The notes beneath the pieces were generated by a model. It was not told the origin of the DNA and made no database searches. It saw only the letters and a list, made by a program, of their open reading frames with translations. A DNA stretch of 64,000 nucleotides from Luteolibacter sp. LG18 (GTDB taxonomy: Bacteria; Verrucomicrobiota; Verrucomicrobiia; Verrucomicrobiales; Akkermansiaceae): positions 1,116,001 to 1,180,000 of the forward strand of contig NZ_AP024600.1 of NCBI RefSeq assembly GCF_036322585.1, in the 5' to 3' direction. This document shows positions 44,073-51,553 of this stretch, piece by piece (position 1 is the stretch's first letter; each line of letters opens with the position of its first letter). The position numbers and the translations under genes are program-made.

Positions 44073-45395
44073 ATGAATCCACCGGAACTTGAAGCCGCCC
44101 CGCGCCCCGCCCCGCCGACCTTCCGTGAAGCGCTGCGGTTCTGGTGGAAGCTCGGCTGGATCAGCTTCGGCGGGCCCGCCGGGCAAATCGCGATCATGCA
44201 CCGCGAGATCGTCGAACGCCGCCGCTGGCTGTCCGAGGATCATTTCCTCCACGCCCTGAACTTCTGCATGCTGCTGCCCGGCCCCGAGGCCCAGCAGCTC
44301 GCGACCTACCTCGGCTGGCGGCTCCATGGCGCGAAGGGAGGCGTCGCGGCGGGAGCACTGTTCGTCATCCCCTCGATCTTCATCCTGATGGGACTAAGCT
44401 GGCTCTATGTCACGGGGGCCAATGTCACGTGGATCAGCGGCCTCTTCTACGGCCTAACGGCAGCGGTGATCGCCATCGTCGCCTCGGCGGTGAAACGCAT
44501 CGGCTCGAAGGCCTTGAAAACTCCCGCGCTGTGGGGGCTCGCGCTCGCCTCGTTCATCGCGATCTTCTTTTTCAAGGTGTCCTTCGTCCTGATCATCCTG
44601 TCCGCCGCCGTGATCGGCTGGCTCGGTGGCAAACGGTTCCCCAATCAATTCCCCGCCGGCAAAGGCCACGCCCGGATGGCGGACATCGATGAGGCAAGCT
44701 GCGTGGAACTCCCGCCGCCCCCGCCCGCCAGCCGCCGCCGGACCTTCATCGTCGCCGCAGTGTGCCTCACCCTGTGGTGGCTGCCCGTGCTCGCCGCCGG
44801 ATGGCTCACGAACTGGAGCGGCATCCACTTCCAGCAAGGCCTGTTCTTCAGCAAGGCCGCGCTCGTCACCGTCGGCGGAGCCTACGCCGTCCTGCCCTAC
44901 GTTTCCCAAATGGCGGTGGAGCACCACGGCTGGCTCAGCCAAGGCCAGATGATGGCCGGACTCGGCCTCGCCGAAACCACGCCGGGGCCCTTGATCATGG
45001 TGCTCCAGTTCGTCGGCTTCGTCGCAGGCTGGCAACACCCCGGCGACCTGTCCTCGCCGGTCGCGGCCGTGCTCGGCGCGCTGATCACCACCTGGTCCAC
45101 CTTCCTGCCCTGCTTCCTGTTCGTCTTCCTCGGCGCCCCCCACGTCGACCACCTGCGCCAGCGTCCCGCCGTCGCCACCACCCTCACCGCCGTCACCGCC
45201 GCCGTGGTCGGTGTGATCCTCAACCTCGCCATCTGGTTCTCCCTCCACGCCATCCACCCGGAGCCGGATCGCTACGATTGGTTCGTCGCCGCCACCGGCC
45301 TCGGGGCCTGGCTCGCCATGGAACGCTTCAAGATCGGCGTGATTCCCGTCCTCGGAGCCTGCGCGGTCCTTGGCGTAGTGTGGAAGATGGTGTAA
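44073..45395 (+). CDS. chrA: ChrA family chromate transporter
   Basis: A 440-residue membrane protein with two homologous CHR domains. The first begins FREALRFWWKLGWISFGGPA and has LLPGPEAQQLATYLGWRLHG; the second starts after a linker (about residue 245) with LFFSKAALVTVGGAYAVLPY and AETTPGPLIMVLQFVGFVAG. Ten or more membrane segments are visible. ChrA exports chromate by proton antiport; some homologues have no proven substrate. A very polar Pro-rich linker (VELPPPPPASRRR) joins the halves. The ATG at 44073 is used; upstream open codons carry no conserved sequence. Confidence 0.93.
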   Translation: MNPPELEAAPRPAPPTFREALRFWWKLGWISFGGPAGQIAIMHREIVERRRWLSEDHFLHALNFCMLLPGPEAQQLATYLGWRLHGAKGGVAAGALFVIPSIFILMGLSWLYVTGANVTWISGLFYGLTAAVIAIVASAVKRIGSKALKTPALWGLALASFIAIFFFKVSFVLIILSAAVIGWLGGKRFPNQFPAGKGHARMADIDEASCVELPPPPPASRRRTFIVAAVCLTLWWLPVLAAGWLTNWSGIHFQQGLFFSKAALVTVGGAYAVLPYVSQMAVEHHGWLSQGQMMAGLGLAETTPGPLIMVLQFVGFVAGWQHPGDLSSPVAAVLGALITTWSTFLPCFLFVFLGAPHVDHLRQRPAVATTLTAVTAAVVGVILNLAIWFSLHAIHPEPDRYDWFVAATGLGAWLAMERFKIGVIPVLGACAVLGVVWKMV

Positions 45396-45503
45396 GGCCC
45401 CCAAAGGCTCCCACCCTGTTAGGAACAACCAACCCGATCGAAACAATTTTTCTTCCTGCCCGACACCGTTGAGGCAACCTGCCATCGTCCTCTTCTCCGA
45501 CAT

Positions 45504-46367
45504 ATGTCCCTCACCCCGAAAACCATTCAGATTTTCCTGCCCGGCGGGGATCCCCAGGGCATCCGCGTCGCGGAAATCACGACCCGCATCGTCCAGGTCC
45601 TGGAGGTCCCCCGCAGCCTTCTCGGGGACTTCCTCAAGATGCCGGAGAGCTGCCAGGTGGCGGTCTATTTCCTCTTCGGGGAAAGCGAGGATGGCGAGGA
45701 CCAGAAGGTCTACATCGGCCAAACCGGCGACCTCCGCTCGCGCCTGGTCAGCCACAACAAGGAGAAGGCCTTCTGGCAGCGGGCGCTGGTGCTCATTTCC
45801 CGCACCAACAGCCTGACCCAGACCCACGGGCTGTTTCTGGAATGGAACTGCATCCAGACCGCCACCAAGGCCGGACGTTACGCCCTTGAAAACGGCAACA
45901 CCGGCAGCAAGCCCCACACCCCCGCCCCGCTGGAGGCCGACTGCCTGGAGATTTTCGAAACCGGACAGGTGCTCCTCTCCACCCTTGGCTTTCCGCTGTT
46001 CGATCCCGTCGCGAAGCCCGCCGCCAATCCGGCGACGGATGAAGTTTTCTTCTGCACCGCCTCCGGAGCCAATGGCCGCGGCCTGTACACGCAGGAAGGC
46101 TTCGTCGTGCTGAAAGGCTCCACCGGCCGCCGGGACAGCGTGCCCTCGATCATAGGAACCGCTGGAGAACGCTTCCGCCTGCGTCTCATCGAGACCGGCG
46201 TCGTCCGTGTGGAGGGAGATTCCATCGTCTTCGAAAAGGACCATCTCATCCGCTCCCCGAGCATGGCCGCACTCGCGCTCATGGGACGAACCTCCAACGG
46301 CTGGATCGATTGGAAGACCAAGGACGGCAAGACGCTGGATGCCGTGAAGCGGCAAGCGGTTGGCTGA
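45504..46367 (+). CDS. GIY-YIG nuclease-domain protein with DUF4357
   Basis: A 287-residue protein. Residues about 52-140 form a GIY-YIG nuclease domain (VAVYFLFGESEDGEDQKVYI-GQTGDLRSRLVSH) with a conserved Glu in FLEWNC. The C-terminal part (about 185-275) matches DUF4357 (DEVFFCTASGANGRGLYTQE, IIGTAGERFRLRLIETG). Such GIY-YIG/DUF4357 proteins are often found next to type I restriction-modification genes, as here: hsdM starts 81 bp downstream. The N-terminal 50 residues (IQIFLPGGDPQGIRVAEITT) are found in the same family. The nuclease may act on invading DNA, but this is inferred from context. Confidence 0.88.
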   Translation: MSLTPKTIQIFLPGGDPQGIRVAEITTRIVQVLEVPRSLLGDFLKMPESCQVAVYFLFGESEDGEDQKVYIGQTGDLRSRLVSHNKEKAFWQRALVLISRTNSLTQTHGLFLEWNCIQTATKAGRYALENGNTGSKPHTPAPLEADCLEIFETGQVLLSTLGFPLFDPVAKPAANPATDEVFFCTASGANGRGLYTQEGFVVLKGSTGRRDSVPSIIGTAGERFRLRLIETGVVRVEGDSIVFEKDHLIRSPSMAALALMGRTSNGWIDWKTKDGKTLDAVKRQAVG

Positions 46368-46399
46368 CGTGGCATCCCGGCAGGCGTGGAATCCAGCCA

Positions 46400-46428
46400 T
46401 TGACCCACCATCCCGCCTTCTCTAACTT
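46400..46428 (+). promoter_or_regulatory. Candidate hsdM promoter
   Basis: TTGACC at 46400-46405 and TAACTT at 46423-46428, 17 bases apart, end 20 bases before the hsdM ATG. The pattern is like that before the DUF1549 gene, with similar distances. Confidence 0.42.
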
Positions 46429-46448
46429 CCGGGTTAGCTTTCCGCATC

Positions 46449-48122
46449 ATGCCCCCTTCCGACTCCCAAACCTTTCTTCGCGAGCTCGACAAGAAGCTCT
46501 GGACCGCCGCCGACAAGCTCCGCTCCAATCTCGACGCCGCCGTTTACAAGCACGCGGTGCTCGGGCTGATCTTCCTCAAATACGTGTCGGACTCGTTCGC
46601 GCAGCGGCAGGCGGAGATCGAGGCAATGCTGAAGGACCCGGAAAACGACTTCTTCGTGGACCCGGCCGGCTACGACCAGCCCGCCCGATATGACGAGGCG
46701 ATCCACCAGGAGCTGGAGGAACGGGACTACTACATCGAGAAAAACGTCTTTTGGGTGCCGGCGCTGGCGCGGTGGAAGACCTTGCAGGACTCCGCAAAGC
46801 TTCCGGCGGGGACGGAGATCACGGTGAAGAACGGGAAAACCACCACTTACAGGATCACCTCCACCGGCAAGCTCATCGACGACGCGCTGGAGGCGGTGGA
46901 GAAAGAGAACCCGAAGCTCAAGAACGTCCTCAACAAGAACTACACCCAGCTCCAGATCGATCCGGCGAACCTCGCGGGGCTCATCGACCTCATCGCCACC
47001 ATTCCGTTCCAGCACGCGGACCTTCACGCGAAGGACATCCTCGGCCACGTTTACGAATACTTCCTCGGCCAGTTCGCCCTGGCGGAGGGGAAGAAGGGTG
47101 GCCAGTACTTCACGCCCAAGTCCATCGTCAGCCTCATCGTGGAAATGATCGAGCCCTATCAGGGCCGCGTCTATGACCCGGCGATGGGCTCCGGCGGCTT
47201 CTTCGTCCAATCCGAGCGCTTCATCGAGGAGCACGGCGGCAGCATCGGCGACATCATGGTCTTCGGGCAGGAAAGCAATCCGACCACCTGGCGGCTGGCG
47301 GCGATGAACATGGCCATCCGCGGCATCGACTTCGACTTCGGCAAGGAACCGGCGGACACATTCACCCGCGACCAGCACCCGGACCTCCGCGCGGACTTCG
47401 TGATGGCGAACCCGCCCTTCAACATCAAGGAATGGTGGGACGGCAAGCTGGAGAACGACGCGCGGTGGAAATACGGCACGCCGCCGCAGGGGAATGCCAA
47501 CTTCGCCTGGGTGCAGCACATGCTCCACCACCTCGCGCCGAATGGCTCGATGGCGCTGCTCCTCGCCAATGGCTCGATGAGTTCGAATTCCAGCGGCGAG
47601 GGCGACATCCGCCGCGCCTTGATCGAGGCGGATCTCGTCGAGTGTATGGTCGCCCTGCCCGGCCAGCTTTTCACCAATACCCAGATTCCCGCCTGTATCT
47701 GGTTCCTCACGAAAAACAAAGCCAAGCGCTCCCGCCCCGGTGCAGCCACCCTTCGCGACCGCAGGGGCGAAACGCTCTTCATCGACGCCCGGAAGCTCGG
47801 CTTCATGAAAGACCGCGTGCTGCGGGATTTCAGTGGGGACGATATCGAAAAAATCGCGGGGACTTTCAGAGAATGGAGGACTGGTAGCTACGAGGACGCT
47901 TCAGGGTTTTGCAAATTTTCTAGGCTTCCGGAGATCGCCTCTCATGGATTCATCCTGACGCCCGGTCGTTACGTTGGAGCTGAGGATGTCGAAGACGACG
48001 GCGAAGCGTTTGATGATAAAATGTCGCGCTACGTAGAGGAGCTGAAAAGCCAGCTTGAAGAATCTGCCAAGCTGGAACAGGACATCAAAGCTAGCTTGGA
48101 GGGGTTGGGGTATGGCATCTGA
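46449..48122 (+). CDS. hsdM: Type I restriction-modification DNA methyltransferase subunit
   Basis: A 557-residue N6-adenine methyltransferase. The N-terminal helical domain starts FLRELDKKLWTAADKLRSNL and has VLGLIFLKYVSDSFAQRQAE. AdoMet motif I is VYDPAMGSGGFFVQ (Asp243) and motif IV is NPPF (321-324) in VMANPPFNIKEWWDG. The C-terminus has a coiled-coil-like stretch (SRYVEELKSQLEESAKLEQD). It overlaps hsdS by 11 bp, indicating coupled translation. The last 100 codons are poorer in GC than the rest, foreshadowing the hsdS gene. With HsdS and HsdR it would form a complete type I system. Confidence 0.96.
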   Translation: MPPSDSQTFLRELDKKLWTAADKLRSNLDAAVYKHAVLGLIFLKYVSDSFAQRQAEIEAMLKDPENDFFVDPAGYDQPARYDEAIHQELEERDYYIEKNVFWVPALARWKTLQDSAKLPAGTEITVKNGKTTTYRITSTGKLIDDALEAVEKENPKLKNVLNKNYTQLQIDPANLAGLIDLIATIPFQHADLHAKDILGHVYEYFLGQFALAEGKKGGQYFTPKSIVSLIVEMIEPYQGRVYDPAMGSGGFFVQSERFIEEHGGSIGDIMVFGQESNPTTWRLAAMNMAIRGIDFDFGKEPADTFTRDQHPDLRADFVMANPPFNIKEWWDGKLENDARWKYGTPPQGNANFAWVQHMLHHLAPNGSMALLLANGSMSSNSSGEGDIRRALIEADLVECMVALPGQLFTNTQIPACIWFLTKNKAKRSRPGAATLRDRRGETLFIDARKLGFMKDRVLRDFSGDDIEKIAGTFREWRTGSYEDASGFCKFSRLPEIASHGFILTPGRYVGAEDVEDDGEAFDDKMSRYVEELKSQLEESAKLEQDIKASLEGLGYGI

Positions 48123-49407
48123 ATGGAAAACGCTTCCCCTCGAAGAATGCATGTCCGCGATCATCGACTATCGAGGAAAGACACCGACCAAAACCACGTT
48201 TGGAGTACCGCTCGTTACTGCGAAGATTGTCAAAGGGGGCAGGATCGAACCGGCGGAGGAGTTTATTGCGGAAGCCGACTACGAGGCATGGATGAGACGA
48301 GGTCTCCCTGAAAAGGGAGATATTGTCATGACGACAGAAGCGCCGCTTGGGGAGGTGGCACAACTCGATGGACGGAAAATCGCGCTGGCTCAACGCGTGA
48401 TCACGCTGCGCGGCAAGGAAGAGCTTTTGGACAACGGTTTTCTGCGATACTTGCTCCAATCGACGCCGGTCCAAGACGAGTTGAAAGCCCGTGCAACAGG
48501 AACAACCGTGCTAGGAATCAAGCAGAGTGAGCTTCGAAAAATAAGCCTTACACTTCCACCCCTCTCCGAACAAAAGCGCATCGCCCACATCCTCGGCACG
48601 CTGGACGATAAGATCGAATTAAACCGCCAGATGAACTCCACTCTGGAGGAGATGGCCCGTGCGCTCTTCCAAAGCTGGTTCGTGGATTTCGATCCCGTCC
48701 GCCGAAATGCCGAAGGCGGCGAATCCCGACCGGAGCACTCCTTGTTTCCGGATTCATTCGAGGATTCGGAGCTGGGCAAGATTCCGAAGGGGTGGAAGCC
48801 AGCTAAGGCGAGCGAAATCTGCAAGAACATCTTCAGCGGTGGAACTCCGAGAACCTCCGAGGTCCCTTATTGGGACGGAACATTCCCTTGGTTGTCTTCC
48901 GGTGAAACACGGAATTCTTTCATCATTGAGACAGAGAAGACGATCACACAACTGGGAATCGACAAGTCCAGCACGCGGCTGGCCCGCAAAGGGTGCGTTG
49001 TGATAGCGAGTGCGGGACAAGGTCACACCCGGGGGCAGACCTCGCTACTGGCATTCGATTCCTACATAAACCAATCAGTGGTCGCCCTCGCTGCGGATAA
49101 TGAGATGGCGTCGGACTTGTTCCTCTATTTCGACCTCTCTCGCCGCTATGAGGAATTTCGGCAGCTTTCGGACTCGCACAGTTCCAGAGGCAGCCTCACT
49201 ACCAAACTGCTGGGTGGAGTCCGAGTAGTGTTGCCTGCCAAGGATGCCATTCAAAAGTTTGATTCTATCGTTAACCCGATGGTGACGAAAATCATTGCTA
49301 ATCTCCAACAATCCCGCGCCCTCGCCAACCTTCGCGACACGCTTCTTCCAAAGCTGTTAAGCGGCGAGGTAACGGCAACCGCAATTCCCGAACGATCCCA
49401 TGCCTAA
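48112..49407 (+). CDS. hsdS: Type I restriction-modification specificity subunit
   Basis: A 431-residue specificity subunit with the usual two target-recognition domains. TRD1 spans about residues 5-150 (TLPLEECMSAIIDYRGKTPT), the central conserved helix is about 150-190 (LPPLSEQKRIAHILGTLDDK-IELNRQMNSTLEEMARALFQ), TRD2 is about 215-380 (GWKPAKASEICKNIFSGGTP), and the C-terminal conserved region has LRDTLLPKLLSGEV. The two TRDs would read the two halves of a split DNA target; the target cannot be predicted by eye. It is visibly poorer in GC than hsdM and hsdR, consistent with exchange of specificity genes. The stop overlaps the Mrr gene start. Confidence 0.94.
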   Translation: MASEWKTLPLEECMSAIIDYRGKTPTKTTFGVPLVTAKIVKGGRIEPAEEFIAEADYEAWMRRGLPEKGDIVMTTEAPLGEVAQLDGRKIALAQRVITLRGKEELLDNGFLRYLLQSTPVQDELKARATGTTVLGIKQSELRKISLTLPPLSEQKRIAHILGTLDDKIELNRQMNSTLEEMARALFQSWFVDFDPVRRNAEGGESRPEHSLFPDSFEDSELGKIPKGWKPAKASEICKNIFSGGTPRTSEVPYWDGTFPWLSSGETRNSFIIETEKTITQLGIDKSSTRLARKGCVVIASAGQGHTRGQTSLLAFDSYINQSVVALAADNEMASDLFLYFDLSRRYEEFRQLSDSHSSRGSLTTKLLGGVRVVLPAKDAIQKFDSIVNPMVTKIIANLQQSRALANLRDTLLPKLLSGEVTATAIPERSHA

Positions 49408-50368
49408 CGTCTTTTGCGTCCGTGCTGATTTCGGCACTTACGCCGAACACTTCGTCAAAGGTGGTTACGCGGCCATCGGTTGGCTCGACCACACCGACGT
49501 CACGGGTGTGACGACGAAGGATCAGCTCTATCCGCTCTACAAGAAGGAACATCCGCAGGACACCTCGAATATCGTGATCGGGCAGCAGGTAGGGCAAATC
49601 GCCCGCTTTCTTTTCGATATCCAGCCCGGCGACTTCGTGGTGACGCCCGCAGCGGATTCGCGCTGGCTTCGCTACGGAGTGATGGAGGATGAGCCGTATG
49701 TTTTTGGGGACGGAAAGGACGGCTGCCGATTTCGCCATCGGCGGCAGGTGAAGTGGGCGGCCAAGCGGATCGATCGGACTGTGTTTTCGGTGCCATTGCA
49801 GAACACGCTCCGTTCTTCGCTGACGGTTTTCGCGATCTCCCAGAAGGAGGAGTTTTTCGAGGTGATCGGGAGAAGCGATTTGGTGCCGGCGGGTCACGCC
49901 AAGGTGGCGCTCGACCCCTATGAGGTGGTAATTGGGAGGGTGCTGGAGCTCGATCCCAAAGAGTTCGAGTTGCTGGTGAAGTCGCTGCTTGAAGCGCTTG
50001 GTTTCGAGGCGGAGCATTCCGGGAAGACGGGCGACGGGGGTGTGGATGTGAGAGGCACGCTGGACGTAGACAATTTTGCGCGGATTCGGGTCTTTGTGCA
50101 GGCTAAGCGCTATCAGACTGGAGCGAAAATTGCCGCCAACGTGGTGAAGCAGTTAAGGCAGACGATTCCAAACGGCGCTCAGGGTGCCTTCATCACGACA
50201 GCCGACTATCAGGCAGCGGCCCGCGATGTGGCGGAGGAAACGGGCTTTCCGAGAATCGGGCTAATCAATGGCCGACAGATGGTTGATCTGCTTGTGAAGC
50301 ATTGGGCTGACATTCCCCCCGATTTCAAAACGAAGCTCGGCCTTCAGCCGGGCTTGGTGCTGGTGTAA
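49400..50368 (+). CDS. Mrr-type restriction endonuclease (COG4127-like)
   Basis: A 322-residue protein that overlaps hsdS by 8 bp. The N-terminal half (VFCVRADFGTYAEHFVKGGY-AAIGWLDHTDV, then FLFDIQPGDFVVTPA) is the N-terminal module typical of COG4127 predicted endonucleases. The C-terminal half is an Mrr catalytic PD-(D/E)XK domain: FELLVKSLLEALGFEAEHSG, Asp212/Asp216 in GDGGVDVRG, and Gln234-Ala-Lys236 in VFVQAKRY. Mrr-type enzymes often cut methylated DNA, so this one may target foreign modified DNA that the hsdRMS system would not restrict. Placement inside the hsd operon is not the standard layout. Confidence 0.9.
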   Translation: MPNVFCVRADFGTYAEHFVKGGYAAIGWLDHTDVTGVTTKDQLYPLYKKEHPQDTSNIVIGQQVGQIARFLFDIQPGDFVVTPAADSRWLRYGVMEDEPYVFGDGKDGCRFRHRRQVKWAAKRIDRTVFSVPLQNTLRSSLTVFAISQKEEFFEVIGRSDLVPAGHAKVALDPYEVVIGRVLELDPKEFELLVKSLLEALGFEAEHSGKTGDGGVDVRGTLDVDNFARIRVFVQAKRYQTGAKIAANVVKQLRQTIPNGAQGAFITTADYQAAARDVAEETGFPRIGLINGRQMVDLLVKHWADIPPDFKTKLGLQPGLVLV

Positions 50369-50383
50369 ATAACGTCTTTCATG

Positions 50384-50428
50384 AGTAAAGTTTTCCTCCA
50401 GATGAAGGTTTACTAATGGTTTTTCTTT
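50384..50428 (+). terminator. Possible terminator/attenuator before the DUF4365-like gene
   Basis: AGTAAA (50384-50389) pairs with TTTACT (50409-50414), with CCT/AGG inside, followed by a T-rich tail TTTTTCTTT. The stem is AT-rich and short, so this is a weak candidate. If real, it would separate the nuclease genes upstream from the unknown gene. Confidence 0.3.
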
Positions 50429-50444
50429 AAAAATCGAACATCCT

Positions 50445-51473
50445 ATGATTGCAAGTGGTTCAACTACATTTTCATCGCACAAGGCTGATGGAGCCGCGGG
50501 CGAGCGATACGCTGCTGCAATTCTGACATGTGCGCTCTGCGCTCAAGCCGCTAACTCGACCTTGCAGGAGGACGGCAAAAAGCTGGATTTGAAAATATCG
50601 CTATTAAATGCCTTTTCGGCCCACAAAAGCATTGTGTCGGTTCATGCTCAGATCAAGCATGGCAACTCTTATGCGCGTCAGAGCCCTGGCAGAATCACTC
50701 TTCAAAATCTTGGCAATGAAACGGTGCCGACTCTTCAGGACGGAACTCAGCCGGCCCTGATCATTTGGGTTCCGCCGTGGCCTAACAGGGAGATTTATTG
50801 GCACATTATCCGTCCGAAGGGAAAGCATCGCAGTCCAATAAAAATTGCCGAGGGGGATATTGTCACGCCCGGGTTGAGATTTGAGCTTAGCAGGTTTGCG
50901 AATTTTGAACGTAGGAATCCTCGCTACCCCAGCTTGGATATTCGGCAGATTACTGGGGAGCCCACGAGCAGGGCGAATGCGAAGATGAATTACGCAAAAC
51001 TCAAGAAAGAATCACTGAGCAACCCATTGCTAGGCAACATCTTGGTGACGCGATTGGCTTGGCGTCATATCACCAGATTTTCGCGAACAACCGATCGACG
51101 TCTAAGATCGTTTCACATTCTGGAATACTTGCGGGTGTTTCTTGAAAAGGTCCCTACTCGATATCTTGTTGATCGGAAACCCTCCTGCGAGAAGGACGGG
51201 TTGATGCTGGAGCGGAGCGAGATCGTTTTCTGGTATGCTAACGCCTTTCATATGGGACAGGAAGCGCAAACCCTTCTTATTCGATTCATAGAAGAGGTTG
51301 AGTATCCGCAAAATTGGCGGGAGCGACCGCTCAGCGAAAAGGATGTTACTCATAAAGTTACGCTCATGAGCTGGTGGTTCAAACCACAAAAAAGCGGTGC
51401 CTCACTGTTCCACACTGACGATAGAATTACACGGCAGCAGGCCACCGTGGGTTCTAGCGTCACACTCCCATAA
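50445..51473 (+). CDS. DUF4365-like PD-(D/E)XK protein of unknown function
   Basis: A 342-residue protein. The N-terminal 130 residues fit DUF4365, a PD-(D/E)XK-type family: DGAAGERYAAAIL (Glu20), an ED/KKLDLKISL stretch (Asp48), VHAQIKHG (Gln69, Lys71), and ALIIWVPPWPNREIYWHII. The C-terminal two thirds (about 140-342) look like nothing I recognise: basic and aromatic rich, with LAWRHITRFSRTTDRRLRSF and HILEYLRVFLEKVPTRYLVD. The gene is poor in GC (25 of 60 bases at 50581-50640 are G or C, against 38 of 60 at 52441-52500 in hsdR). It sits inside the hsd operon after the Mrr gene. A nuclease-like defence accessory is my inference; no activity is shown. Confidence 0.75.
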   Translation: MIASGSTTFSSHKADGAAGERYAAAILTCALCAQAANSTLQEDGKKLDLKISLLNAFSAHKSIVSVHAQIKHGNSYARQSPGRITLQNLGNETVPTLQDGTQPALIIWVPPWPNREIYWHIIRPKGKHRSPIKIAEGDIVTPGLRFELSRFANFERRNPRYPSLDIRQITGEPTSRANAKMNYAKLKKESLSNPLLGNILVTRLAWRHITRFSRTTDRRLRSFHILEYLRVFLEKVPTRYLVDRKPSCEKDGLMLERSEIVFWYANAFHMGQEAQTLLIRFIEEVEYPQNWRERPLSEKDVTHKVTLMSWWFKPQKSGASLFHTDDRITRQQATVGSSVTLP

Positions 51474-51553
51474 AGGGACGTGGACTGATCGAGACACCGC
51501 AGACACACTGGAACTTTTCCACGCCGCTTAGTCAAGACCGCATCTCGCATAGA

